This document shows, in pieces, positions 9,710 to 20,708 of a stretch of DNA of 64,000 nucleotides. The notes under the pieces were generated by a model. It was not told where the DNA came from. It did not search any database and saw only the letters and a program-made list of their open reading frames with translations. Position numbers and translations under genes: made by a program. Position 1 is the first letter of the stretch; every line of letters begins with the position of its first letter. The stretch comes from Limnomonas spitsbergensis (Eukaryota; Chlorophyta; Chlorophyceae; Chlamydomonadales). The DNA lies in the NCBI GenBank assembly GCA_037349105.1, contig JAYJMM010000123.1, positions 496,001-560,000 on the forward strand, in the 5' to 3' direction.

Positions 9710-11039
9710 TGTACTATTGCGTGGTGCTGAGCAGCTGTGCCGGCTCGGCTGTGTGGGCTCACAGCAAGTGGTCACTAGCTCAAAGCCTGCTTCCGTTCTC
9801 CTCTACCTTCTGCAGGCTGGTTAGGCGTTGCTAGACAGGTCAAGCACGGGTAAATTTTTAAACTGGTTCTGGCGGGTATTTTCACCTTCTGGGCTGCTGT
9901 CTCGTCCGCTATCTTGCCGATCTCGTCCGCTATTCCTTGCCGGTCTCGTCCGCTACTCCTCTGCCGATGTGTCGCGCAGCTTCCTCCTCAGGCTCCGCAG
10001 GTCCCGCTCAGGCTGCAATCTGCAGCTTCGGATATTCCTGCACACAGTCTTGGGTTGCCGCTTTTAAACTCGGATCCCGGATCCTTGCTCACTTCTGTCA
10101 ACACGCAGGTTGTGCACTCTACCACGGATGCAGGCCACGTGCACAGGCAATATCAGCTGGGTTTATAACTCCACAGCCTGATCTTCAAGCTACGTCTGCT
10201 TCTGGGTTGCCACGCCCAGCGCAAGCAGGTATTGACTTGGGTTCTATGGAGAATCCTCTGCTAAGTGATTTCTAGCTGTCCAAGGCAGATCCGCTGTCTT
10301 CAAAAAGAAATTCAAGTTCACAGCACATGCACCTTTAGCAGGATTCGTTGGATCAAGCTGATCAGGCTTAGACCCACTTCGTCCTTTTAAGTGGACACGC
10401 GATGGTTGCTTAGGGTCCGTGGCGGACTTCTTCCCCACTGAGTGGCGGACGCCTACGGGCGGACTCAGCGCCTACACGCTGGCCGCGAATGCGCTGCGCG
10501 TTAAGCTGTGGTTGGAACTTCTAGGTGACCGACGCGGGGCTGGCCGCTTGTAGAGCTAGACTAATGGCCTGACGGGTCGCGAACCCTGCAGGTCGTTATG
10601 AGTCACTTACCGCGTGTAGCGGGCGAAGCCGTAGCCGTAGACTGCGGTCGACGTAGTCCTAGGTAGGGCTGGGCTTCGGGTTAGGTGTTCTCGTGCTTGC
10701 TAGATGGCTGGGTCGCTGATCTAGGCTTGACTGACTTAGTGGTACTGGCTTTGATGCACTTCGCTGGGTAGGTCTCCGAGATCTAGCCGGTGCTGGTTAC
10801 AAATAGAGGCCTGTCCACTTAAAAGGAACGAAGTAAGGGACAGTGGGCAAGCCGGGATACAATGTCCCGGCAGGCCCTTATTACTAGAGTACGGGAAATC
10901 CTGGCCTCCGATCTTCCCGAAAGTGGGAAGCTGGGCGTCTAACCCTAAAAAGGGGGCTCCGCAGGGAAGCTGCGGAGTCTACGGGGCCGCGTCAGCGGTC
11001 CCTACGGTTTTGGCACGTATACTGCATTATACCGTGACA
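9710..11039 (-). repeat. LTR / 5' leader region of copy 1
   Basis: Non-coding 1,330 bp between the element terminus (TGTCACGG at 11039) and the Gag ATG. It aligns with the equivalent 1,151 bp of copy 2 along most of its length. Copy 1 has extra sequence around 10760-10885. An inverted repeat of about 22 bp lies at 10374-10396 and 10808-10831 (core TCCTTTTAAGTGGAC and its complement), with about 410 bp between arms; copy 2 keeps only one arm (about 12740-12765). The LTR 3' border was not located, so the split between LTR and untranslated leader is unknown. Confidence 0.5.
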
Positions 11040-12117
11040 GCTCTCCCGCTGGCTGCTCCGCCGGATCTGGCTGGCTTATGCTCCCCGAGTGCTCACCCTC
11101 CGCCGGGCACCGCTCCCCTGGGATAGGCGTCCATGCCGGGTTGCTGAAGTACCCGTAGAGGCTGTCAGCTTGGCCGCCGCCCCTCATTTCCTTGCTGTCG
11201 TGTTCGGCCACAGCCTCCTGCCTTTGCCCGCTTGCGCTAGCAGGGGACCTGGACAGGGGTGTGCCTTATGCCGACGCTTCCGTTATTTCCTCCGCTGGGA
11301 TACGGGACGGCCTCGTCTGCTTCATCCTATGCAGCTCTGGCCTAGGCGGTACTCCCCTTGGCGCCTGCATTCCACCGCGCGGATCTGGCGGCTCCTCCTT
11401 GACGGCTACTTCAGCCCGTGGCTGTCCTACCGGGACGGCCTGCGCAGCCGCGGCCTGTGGGTCGCTGCGTCTTTGCAGATCCCGCAGGCTCACCACTGTT
11501 TCTGCTGATTCTCCTTGGATATGCTGTTCGTTGGATCTTGTCCGCTCCATCTTGACCGTTGCTGGCTGGACCGCTCCTCTCTCCCCCCTGACCATTGCGG
11601 GCTCAGGCTGGGACTCCCTGGCTTCCCTCTGGGCAGGTGCCAGGGGGTGCGGCTCGGCGTCGACTCCTTCCACTCCTGCTTGTTCAGGCAGATCATCCGG
11701 AGGTCGCGCTGGCCCGCCACCCTCTCCAACACCACCGGTCCAAGACCTCACAGTGGGTGGCTCCGAGGTCGGGTCCAGGGATCCATCGACGGGCACTGGC
11801 CACCGCTCCTCCTCCTGGCTCAGCCCAGGTGGAATGCGCGCGATGCCGCCTCGTCCGATACCCCTGCGTGTCACTTCAACGTGCACCATACCCGCATCCA
11901 AGGCAAGAGAACCTTCGACCCCCAGGGCCTTGTTCTCCCCCACCTCTGCATAGTCATCTCTGGACAATCCAAGGGCAATCTGCATAGCTTCCTCGGCTAC
12001 AGCCGCATTTATGGGTGTCATGGGGTCCTCCCCTGGTTCCATCCCCCTCACCCGCCCACTGCGTCTTGCAGTATCTGTGTGCTGGTGGCGGTTGGGATCT
12101 ACAATTGCATCATGCAT
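11040..12117 (-). pseudogene. Truncated gag of LTR element copy 2
   Basis: Homologous to the N-terminal third of the copy 1 Gag, starting at the matching ATG (12117) and sharing blocks such as GGIARIPPG and DLDPTSEPPTVRS-like segments. A TAA at 11266-11268 interrupts the frame where copy 1 has TAC (Tyr in STYGTP). Homology resumes in the same frame beyond it (SLYGYFSNP block near 11150) until the copy 1 terminus at 11040. It therefore has a nonsense mutation plus insertional truncation. Confidence 0.65.
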
Positions 12118-13268
12118 TGTGCTAAATACGCTGAACAGCTGCACATGTTTGACTGTGTGGGCTCACAGCAACCGGGCGCCAGTTTACAGCTTGCTTCCGC
12201 TCTCCTCTACCTTCTGCAGGCTGGTTAGGCTTTGCCAGACAGGTCAAGCAACGGGTATTAAATTTTCTTGTGGGTCTGTCGAAATTTCCCACCTTCTGGA
12301 TCGCTGGGCTCGTCCGCTGTTCCCTGCCGATCCGTCGCGCAGCTTCCTCCTCAGGCTGTGCAGGTTCCGCTCAAGCTGCGAGTGCAGCTTCGGATGATTC
12401 CTGCGCACAGTCTTGGGTTGCCGCTTCTAAACTTGGATCCCAGATCCTTGCTCACTTCCGTCAACACGTGGGTTGTGCACTTCACTACGAATGCAGTTCA
12501 GGTGCACAGGCACTATCAGCTGGGTTTATAACTCCACAGGCTGATCTTCAAGCTACGTCTGCTTCTGGGTTGCCACGCCTAGCGCAAGCAGGTATTGACT
12601 TGGAATATCTATGAAGAATCCTCTGCTCAGTGATTCCTAGCTGTCCAAGGCAGATCCGCTGTCTCAAAAAGAAATTCCAAGCTCCACAGCACATACTCCT
12701 TTAGCAGGATTCGTTGGGTCAGGCTGATCAGGCTAGATCCACTTCGTTCCTTTTAAGTGGACACGTGATGTTAGCTTCGGGTCCGTGGCGGACTTCTTCC
12801 CCACATTGTGGCGGACGCCTACGGGCGGGCTCAGTGTCTACACACTGACCGCGAATGCGCAGCGCGTTAAGCTGTGGTTGGAACTTCTAGATGACAATCG
12901 CGGAGTCTTAGCACTAGGCTTGGCTAGAACGCTGACCTTCCAGATAGCTAATCTGGGGGGTCGCTGAGTCACTTACCGCGCGGCGGGAGACACCGTAGCC
13001 GTAGACTGCGGGCGTAGGCCTGAGTCGGGCTGGGAGTCTCGCTTGGGGTTCTAGGGCTGCTAAGACGCTGTAGTGCTGTCCTAGGCTTGACTAAGGCTTG
13101 ACTAAGGCTTGACTAAGGTACGGGAAATCCTGGCCTCAGATCTTCCCGAAAGTGGGAAGCTGGGCTTCTAACCCTAAAAGGGGTGCTCCGCAGGGAAGCT
13201 GCGGAGTCTCCGGGGCCGCAGTAGCGGTCCCTACGGTTTTGGCACGTATACTGCATTATACCGTGACA
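11040..13268 (-). mobile_element. LTR-retrotransposon-like element, copy 2, interrupted by copy 1
   Basis: Second, diverged member of the same family on the minus strand. Its 5' terminus at 13268 carries the same TGTCACGG start as copy 1, and its LTR/leader runs to 12118. Its gag is cut at 11040, exactly where copy 1 begins, so the remainder should lie beyond the left end of copy 1. The leader has three direct copies of GGCTTGACTAA around 13080-13118 that copy 1 lacks. It sits inside a LINE-like fragment continuing at 13269. Confidence 0.65.
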
Positions 13269-14030
13269 AAGACCCTACTGACCCCACCACCAAACACAGG
13301 CCTGAGGCCGCCTACCACGCCTGGTTTCAGCCTACAGCATGCGCACGCCAGGAACCGCACTAGCAAAAGGGCCAATGACATTACACCTCTGGGCCATGCT
13401 GAAATAAAGCTCGGCCACGTCGGCAAACAAAAAGACAGCTAGGAAATGGCGTGCGCTCGTGTGTGCACTAACTTCAGGCTGCGACTCGGAACGACCAGCA
13501 CAGCTGATAATAGAGGACGGCGCAGCGATCAGCAGCGTGACACACGCTACTGCCAACGGTGCTGGGCTGAGGGACACGGCCAACATGTGAAGAATGCGCT
13601 GCATGTGTGCTATCTGTGCCCTAGCGTGAAGGAGAGGCTGAGGGCGAGAGGTTGGGCAGGCCTACGGAAGGGCGCCACGGACTTTCAGCAGTTGTACCAA
13701 GACAGGCATGGGTGGGAGGCTCTGGCTTTTGTTGAGGACGTGGTAGACTTAGTTGAGGGCTAGTTCGCTGTCATTTTTACCTCCCTGTGGAATGGCTCTT
13801 TCCCTTTTTGTCTCTCTCTTGCTTTCTGAAGCGGGAATCCTTTGGTCTGCCTTTCCGTTTTCTGGAGGGTGTTTCCTTGCCGTTTGTGCTCCTCTCTGCC
13901 AGTCTTCTAGGACTTGGTTCCTTTACTTTTTCCTCCCAGAACCAGACAGGACGTCGTAGAGCCCGCAGACAAGGGTGGGAGGCCCTGGTTTTGTGCATTT
14001 TTTTAGTTGAGCTTTTTGAAGGCTAGTCTC
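13269..14030 (+). mobile_element. LINE-like (non-LTR) retrotransposon fragment A
   Basis: Right-hand remnant of a non-LTR element, cut at its left by LTR copy 2. An open segment (13446-13763, 105 codons) encodes a C-terminal region with a Cys/His cluster (CQRC, then HGQHV, HVCYLC) typical of the zinc-binding tail after the reverse transcriptase of LINE-type elements. The same region recurs, more decayed, at 18780-19940 and 37006-37790. After the TAG at 13761-13763 there is a T-rich 3' part with a second, diverged copy of the ORF end at 13968-14026. Class is inferred from the tail motif and the 5'-truncated dispersed copies. Confidence 0.5.
13368..13438 (-). mobile_element. 71-bp LINE 3'-tail insertion nested in fragment A
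   Basis: A minus-oriented copy of the dispersed tail sequence interrupts fragment A. It is flanked by CTAGCAAA (13360-13367) and CTAGGAAA (13439-13446), an 8-bp target-site duplication with one mismatch. The related copy at 19440-19480 shows the empty site, so the insertion is defined on both sides. Confidence 0.65.
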
Positions 14031-15212
14031 TTGAGGGGCAGGAGATACGGGTTAAACAAGTACTAATAAACTCTTACAGAGCTTATAGTAAGAGCTTCTC
14101 GATCCACTGCTGTAACTCAGTGAAATCAGCTCGATAACAGGTGATAGCTCTTGCTACTTCACCTGGACTTCTTCGATACTGTTGACAAGATCTCGTAAAG
14201 CCTCGACACTTGAGGTACTTATGGGTTTCTTGGGACGATCTTGGGCGATTGTGGCCGTTGATCTGTGGTGATGAGTCGCTTGCTTGGCGACTTCTGGTGA
14301 CTGAAGATATCTCTGATAAATCAGATGGTCGACTTGGAGCCAAAGGAAAGGCTGTAGATTGGAGGTGTGATGGTGGGTTGGTGGTAATATCCAGCTGTAG
14401 ACTGGAGATATGCCTTGTTAAGAGGCAGGAATAACGCTAATTGCTGCAGATGGTCGACTGTTGGCCTAGGTGCTCTGCCAGCTTCGTATCAGGAGACTTG
14501 TTGATGCTTATAGAGTCGTTGTTGGCCTAGTTGCTCTGCCAGTTTCCCCTTAGTAAGACTTGGATTGACGATTAACTTGCAGATTGATAATCAGGAACAA
14601 TAGCTAGAAACGTTAATAGTCTATTGTAGGCCGTGAGATCAAAGTAAGAAAGAAAAAGTAAAGGACCCAGATCGGAATCCTCTAAGACGGCACCCACACT
14701 TGTTCAGGTTCACACATAACTTCCAACCGAAAAAGCAGTTGGCGCAGTCAAACGCACGGTGCAGTCATACGTCGTGACAGCCTGCCCTTCGTGTTATTGT
14801 TCTTGTTGTTTGGTGGGTGACATACTATCATTTCTTTACTCTTGTGCCTCCCCCTTGACTTTTCTAGCTGGCTTGTTTCTAGCTGGCTTGTTTGCCGACG
14901 CAGCCGAGACTCTACATTTCACATGGCCCAGAAATTTGGGACAGTGCATACCCGCGTGCACATGGCCCTGAAGTGTTACGTCATTAACAGCTACCATGCA
15001 AAGCCAAGCCCATGGTGTAGCCATGCTATCAGAGACAAGAGACATGCCAGTTAAACGGCCGGATCAACAGGTCTCAGAAGTCATAACCCACCTTGGATCA
15101 CGCCATCAAGCGCCGTACAAAAGGGTGATAAGCACGTGACACTGATCTCATTCGGTACCAACACCACCCTCCGTTTATTGCCTCTTCTGCAACCTTGGTG
15201 CACTTGTTTGAA
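14031..15212. other. Intergenic, repeat remnants
   Basis: No gene recognised. A direct repeat of about 22 bp (GTTGGCCTAGGTGCTCTGCC and a variant) occurs near 14458 and 14520. A degraded sense copy of the LINE tail lies at 14890-14991. The YrhK-like gene starts after it. Confidence 0.4.
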
Positions 15213-17547
15213 ATGACGGGCAGTGAAGATGTCCATATCCCGCTCCTGGACTACAGCAAGGATTTGAAATGCTTCGGCCTCTCTTCGTGTCCATCCTCCG
15301 GCTTGGCTTGGCAGCTGTGCCACTCCCTCAACTTCTTACTCGGGGGCACGACCTTCATTGCAGGTAGATATCATGGGCGATGCTGAGCAACCTTACCGCG
15401 GCGACTGCAGCTGACCGTCGCGGGTCCTCCCACACACCCTCCCTGGTGTTTCTCTTCCTTATGCATAATCTCCATCCCCATTATACCTCGGCTCGCAGGC
15501 ACTTATTGCCTCTTCTTCTCTGGATGGGAGACCATGGCTGCTCTGCTGTACACGATCGGCTCCATTGGCTTCGCCTCCGTAGATTTCCAGGAATTGTTCA
15601 CATTCACAGACAACTACTACCTGCGATTCAACATATTTCTTTCATTCATTGGATCTTTGCTCTACATCGTCGGCAGCGTGGTGAGTGCCGGTGGACAACC
15701 TTCCCAACGACTCATTTTGAAGAAGTATGCCATGCCTATGCCATGCCTATGGGTGAATCTGCAAGGGGATGAAAGGCTAAGGGGAATGACTTCCTGGATT
15801 GAAGAGGATTTTATGACAGATTCTGGGTCTCAGCCTGCGATACTTCTAAGTTGCATGGGATCAGAGCGGGGCCTCATGCATCTGGCAGCCTTCTGGCTGC
15901 ACATTTATTTTACATGGCACCGCATGGGATGGCCCACTGCTGTCCTGCCCTGTCCTGTACATACCAAGACACAGCAGGGATATATTTTAGGGCTCATAGA
16001 ACTCTACAGTCACAGAAAGGCGCACAAGCCCATCCCTTGCATACGCCCTTCCTGTCGATGGGGTTAGGGTTCTGCAGTGCCATTGGCGCATCTAAGGCTA
16101 TGTGCACCAATGGTACTACATGGCCGTAACACCATAAATAGGAAGGTCTTGTTGGCATATGTTAGGTTTTCGAACCATAACAACATCACCTAGGTGTCCA
16201 TGCCCCGCCTGTTTCTGATCGCCTCTGCTCATCTGAAAGATGGGGCAATATGTGCACCGAAGGTGTTGCCTTCGCCTGTATGAGCCTCAGGGTTCAGGGG
16301 CCTGATGCTTGAGCACCCGCAGTTTAAATAAATGGAGGGCACTGACATTGTTCTCAAACCCTCTGCTTTTCCCCCATCCTTCCCGAAACCCCGTGCCCTT
16401 AACCCGGCAGGGATTCTTCCCCCAGCTGCAAGTCCCTGAAATGGGTAATTGGGGATTTATCCTTGGCTCTCTGTTCATCGGAGTCTCCCAGGTGTGGGGC
16501 AGGAGAGTGGGGTGGGCCTGAGTGTGGAGAGGGTGTAAGAGAATGGAGAGGGATTGCAGTGTGGGGTGGGGCAAAAGTGTGGAACGGTCAAATAACTGCC
16601 AGACGCCAGAACCACCATACACCAAAGCGCCAGTGTCTGAACATCCATCTTAGACCCTGAACCCAAACACCACATCATGATGCCTGTGTTATCCGCACTC
16701 CTACATAAACCATGAACCATACTGGTGACTGCCACACGCAATGATGGTAGTCTAATCTGCGCCCCTATCTTCAACACTGCTGCTGCCTCTCAGCCCTGAT
16801 CTCAGCTGTGGGAATCCCACCATCACTTCCTGCATTTTTGGTTATTTTCCAGATACTGTCATCAACCTCCATGCACCCACCTCCTGCCACGAAGTTTTGG
16901 AACTCTCACTTGCACTTATTGTCCTACCCAAATCCCGTAGCCCCAACCGCATCCCTCTCTGCCCACCTCCACGTCCCGCCCACAACCCTGCCCACCCAGC
17001 TGTGGAAATCCCACCGCATTGGCCGGGGTGACACTGACACCTTCAGCCCTCTGCGCCTAGTCAGCGAGACCGAGGCCTTCACCGCCGTCGGCGTGGAGCT
17101 GAGTGCGGGGCTGGGCGCATGGTGCTTCTTCTTTGGCACGAGTCTATACAAACAGGGACCGCTGGAAGGGCCTGCCTCCATTGTACCACTAGTACTACAG
17201 GTGTGGACCAGGTGTGATAGCCTGATAGGTATGGACGGTGTGGAGCACAATCCCTAATTCATTTTTACTTATACTCTGAGGCTGCCACCTGAACCTTGCC
17301 CGGTCTCAATCCAGAGCCCTGAGACGCAAGAGCCTCGGCCTCCTCTGTTTCAAACATTGACGAGCTGTTCCTTTGGGATGACTCCCGATCCTGAACCTCT
17401 TGTCTGCAGTGTTGTTTTGGGTTGCTTCTCCGCCCATACGATGCTGCTCTGCTCGCACTCTTGCAGGTCTGGCTGGCTGGCTCGTTACTATTCACTATGG
17501 GCGGCTGTTTCCTTGCTTGGCGCCATTTCGTAATGAAGGTCGTGTAA
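15213..17547 (+). CDS. Multi-pass membrane protein, YrhK-like
   Basis: Five exons with matching phases: 15213-15363, 15499-15680, 16426-16491, 17000-17200 and 17467-17547, giving 226 aa ending in TAA. The ATG at 15213 is the first in the exon; an upstream exon cannot be excluded. The protein has about six hydrophobic segments with a repeated G-S-[L/I]-x-F/Y motif (YTIGSIGF, FIGSLLYIVGSV, FILGSLFIGVSQ, LAGSLLFTMGG), paired tryptophans and a short basic loop after LWKSHRIG. That glycine-serine helix pattern resembles YrhK-domain proteins found in bacteria, fungi and algae, whose biochemical role is not established. I infer an integral membrane protein; the organelle cannot be told. Family assignment is from memory of the pattern only. 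Confidence 0.6.
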
Positions 17548-18779
17548 GGTGGTGTAAGGTGGTGTAAGGTCTGCCAGGGTGTGAGGGCTGTTATGTGAGG
17601 GCCGCCGTTTGAGGGCTATACATTTTTCTCTTACAGAGCAGGGGGACTCCACTCCTAGGCAGTGGGAAATACTGAAACCACAAAAATAATCTGGGTGTAT
17701 TCAGTTAGGGGAGGGGTGAGGGGTGAGGGCTCTGCTAGCTCTGATGATAGGCAGGCCCTACAAGCTCAGAAGGAGAAACATCATTCAGCCTATGGAGTTG
17801 GCATGCCCTTTCTGTCAAGACAGCATGCTCTTGGCCTCTTGCTGTCAAGGTGGCATGCCCCGGGCTGCACATGGTAGGGCATGCCCTTCTGTCAAGGTGA
17901 CATGCCCTTGCCGGAGTAGTATGGGGTACGAATTGCAGGCGGGATGCATCTTAGCCATGGCTATGGCCTCCCATTAACTAATTTTGGCAGAATAAATGGG
18001 GTAGGGGGGTCTGGATTTAGGGTGAAATATCGAGTGGAGTAATAATATTTATTTGTATGCACATTTTGCCAACTGCCATTGCCATGCTTCACTTTATTTT
18101 GTTACACGAGTATGTCAAACCTCGTGCCCCCTAATTTAAATGTTTGTGAGACTGCCCTGCCCTGTTGTGGGTGTCCACTGTACACAGAGCACACCCCTGC
18201 AGCTCTTTCATCATGATGATCCCCTGTGGCTGAGAGCCTGAAACAGAGTTTCCTGGTGTCAGATTTGTTCCGGTTCGGTTTCAGTTTTCAGATGCAGGCC
18301 CCCTGTGGCTCCCTGCCCGATGCACTGATGGGCTAAGGAATTATTGATAAGGGCAGGCTGGTTGATCCTGTGTTGATCCCCTTGGATTTGTTACCGGCAT
18401 GCCTGCCAGCTGACCTCGAGCTGGTGGCTGCCTGGAGTGAAACAACAACTTAAATTATTCTGGCATCATTCTGTGCATCCTGTGGGATCCTTTTGGCCCC
18501 TCATGGGATGGGAACATATGTAAAAATATCTGGCTAGCCTGAGATGGTCTCACATGGGAGTTATTGCGCGGTTCTCACGTATCAGGCTGCTATTTCTATT
18601 TGGGGCAGCCTAAAACCTCCTGAATTTTTGAAATCTGAGCAGGGCGCCATAGCTGGTCATGGGTTCCGTTGAAACCAAGAGTCACTGCCTCATTGAGCAC
18701 TTACACTGTCAGCTTTTTCAGGCCTAAGGACGCCAATAGGGACACAACTTGGAAGTTAGGCACAGGTAGGTAGGAGGCG
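17548..18779. other. Intergenic region
   Basis: No gene recognised. Three loose direct copies of a GGCATGCCCTTTCTGTCAAG-like block lie at 17800-17910. The rest is unique-looking sequence. Confidence 0.4.
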
Positions 18780-19940
18780 CCTTTGGCTGCCGCGTGCGCC
18801 CACTGCACCGCATGGCTGCCAAGGTGCGCCTACGGCACCATCTACCAACACGCATCAGGTTGGCAGCTGTTAACACAGTACCTGCGGCCAACTACGGCGA
18901 CGTGGTGTGGGCCACCAGCCACCTCTGGCCGCGGCAATGTCTCCATAACAAGATGCAATCCAGGCTGCTTCATCACTTGAGACAGGCTGCAGGGCTACCG
19001 CATCAGCCGGCAGGGGGGTCCTGACGAAGCTGTAGATCCAGTCAGCAAGACTGGTGGACCCATATCCTCCGCTTCGACAATGCAGCGATGGCACCAACAG
19101 CACAGCCAGACAGCCCTCTTCTGGCTGAGGCCATGGCAGCAGATATGCAGCTTGCAGTCAGCCAGGGTACTGGAAGATACAACTGGTGCCCTGATCAGCT
19201 GGGTGCACAGGAGGTGCTGGATCGGGGGGCAGCCGCCCCCAAATAGCGCGAGGCAGCAGCTGACCTACAGCGTCTACCCGTCACAAAGGTGTTGGCTCTT
19301 GTTGACGCAGCCTACGCGCAGGCGCAGCTGGACGCAAGTGGCGGGGGGTACCCCAGGGACCCTACCACTGAGCACAGGTCTGCGGGGCCCTACCGTGCCT
19401 GGTTTCAGACCACGGCGGGCGCTGTGCTGACACAAGCCAGGAGCCGCATCAGCAAGTGGGAGTGTGCTTGTGTGCGCACAAATTTGCAACTGCGGCTCGG
19501 CGCGATCAGCACGGCTGACACCAGAGGATGGCGCAGCGGTAAGCGGCAAGAGGCACGCTGCTGCCAATGATGCTGGTCAAGGGGTGATGGCGAGCATGTA
19601 GAGGATGCTTCCAATGCCCTAGTGTCAGGGAGCAGTGGCGGGTGCGGGAGTGGCAGGTCCCCTAAACGATGCCACAAACTTCCACCAGCTGTACCATGGG
19701 CATGTGTGGGATACACTTGCGTTTGTGGATGCTGTTGCAGACTTTGTCCAGGGCCAGGTACCGGTATTAGAGGAGCTCAGGTGCCCGACTTGTTTGCCAT
19801 CCCGGCCTCTCCATCTGTTCCTTTATTTTGTGTTCCCTCTTCCTTTAGTTTTTTCTTTTCTCCCGTCTGAACTGTTGGGCACCCTCACGGTCGAGCCTTC
19901 TTGTGCATGGCCCAGTGGTGTTACGACATTGACAAGTAGG
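18780..19940 (+). mobile_element. Decayed LINE-like copy B
   Basis: Related to fragment A over the C-terminal coding region (19300-19700) and extending further upstream, but broken by many stops and frameshifts. The recognisable block SRISKWECACVRTNLQLRLG (about 19440-19500) matches fragment A, and the Cys/His tail follows near 19555 with an in-frame stop. It ends with the family 3' tail at 19888-19936 (GAGCCTTCTTGTGCATGGCC, then GTGTTACGACATTGAC). Non-functional. Confidence 0.5.
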
Positions 19941-20708
19941 TAGGACACTCCCCCCAAAAGCCATTCCAGAGAGCCGTTGCCATTTCCTTAATTCAGCATT
20001 CTGGGCCACAGTGCCACATCGATCTCGGCACAGTTTGTGACAGCTTGTGTCTTTGCTAACAGTTCAATGGCCAACTTGGGTAGACCAGCTACTGTACTGC
20101 CGCCTGCGATTTCTGACCATGAAATTCCTTTTTCCCAGTCTGGTACCTGGAGGAGATGGGGTCATGAGTACCCAAGACTGAGCCGCGGCCAGGAGCACAT
20201 CAAAATTACGAAGGGAGGTGAGGAGGGCAAAGCTCAGATGCAAAGACTAGTAAACAAACAGGTTCCAGTAAGTCAATGACGTTACACCTCTTGGCCCTGC
20301 TCAAAAAGTCTCGGCTCCAGTAAGTCTGTTGTGCACCGCATTTCAAACGTATCTACCGGTAATTTGTATATCTCTGTCTCTTCAAATGAACCAACACATT
20401 CAATGCATGCTGAAAAGAAACACCAGCAATCACGGAGGGACATAACATGGTCCCTTCAGTCTCAACCTATATAACAACAAACGTGAAACCATAGTACAAA
20501 CCACGGCAATGAGATAACGACAGATTCGATGGTAAGCACATTCAGGTTTATCACCCTACAAGCTATGTGGGGGATTCTACCAACATATGCCGGTTGTTAT
20601 GTCGTGAAATAATATACAACAGATCTATGAGAAGCAATTCATTCAAGCACTGTACAACTGTCAGCAGTTCAGGACTGCCTAGATGGGATACTGCGATTGC
20701 TGCTTTTC
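19941..20708. other. Intergenic region with one antisense LINE tail
   Basis: No gene seen. An antisense copy of the dispersed tail lies at 20274-20330 (TGACGTTACACCTCTTGGCC). Confidence 0.4.

Larger units (their letters stand above)
1..11039 (-). mobile_element. LTR-retrotransposon-like element, copy 1 (left end outside window)
   Basis: Minus-strand element whose 5' terminus is at 11039, where the sequence begins TGTCACGG, the TG start expected of an LTR. The same terminus recurs at 13268 in copy 2, which defines the boundary. In order of transcription it holds an LTR/leader (11039-9710), a 971-aa Gag-like ORF (9709-6794), a same-frame continuation with a CCHC knuckle and nonsense codons (6793-5594), a retropepsin-like segment (5682-5059) and a >1,600-codon ORF (4829 to the edge). 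No reverse transcriptase, RNase H or integrase motif is visible; these would lie left of position 1 if present. The LTR 3' end and primer-binding site were not identified. Class is inferred from Gag, CCHC knuckle, protease and terminus. It is inserted in the gag of copy 2. Confidence 0.7.

Noticed and set aside
14880..14991. Possible small gene around 14836-15054
   Set aside because: Explained by a degraded dispersed LINE tail; no coding features.
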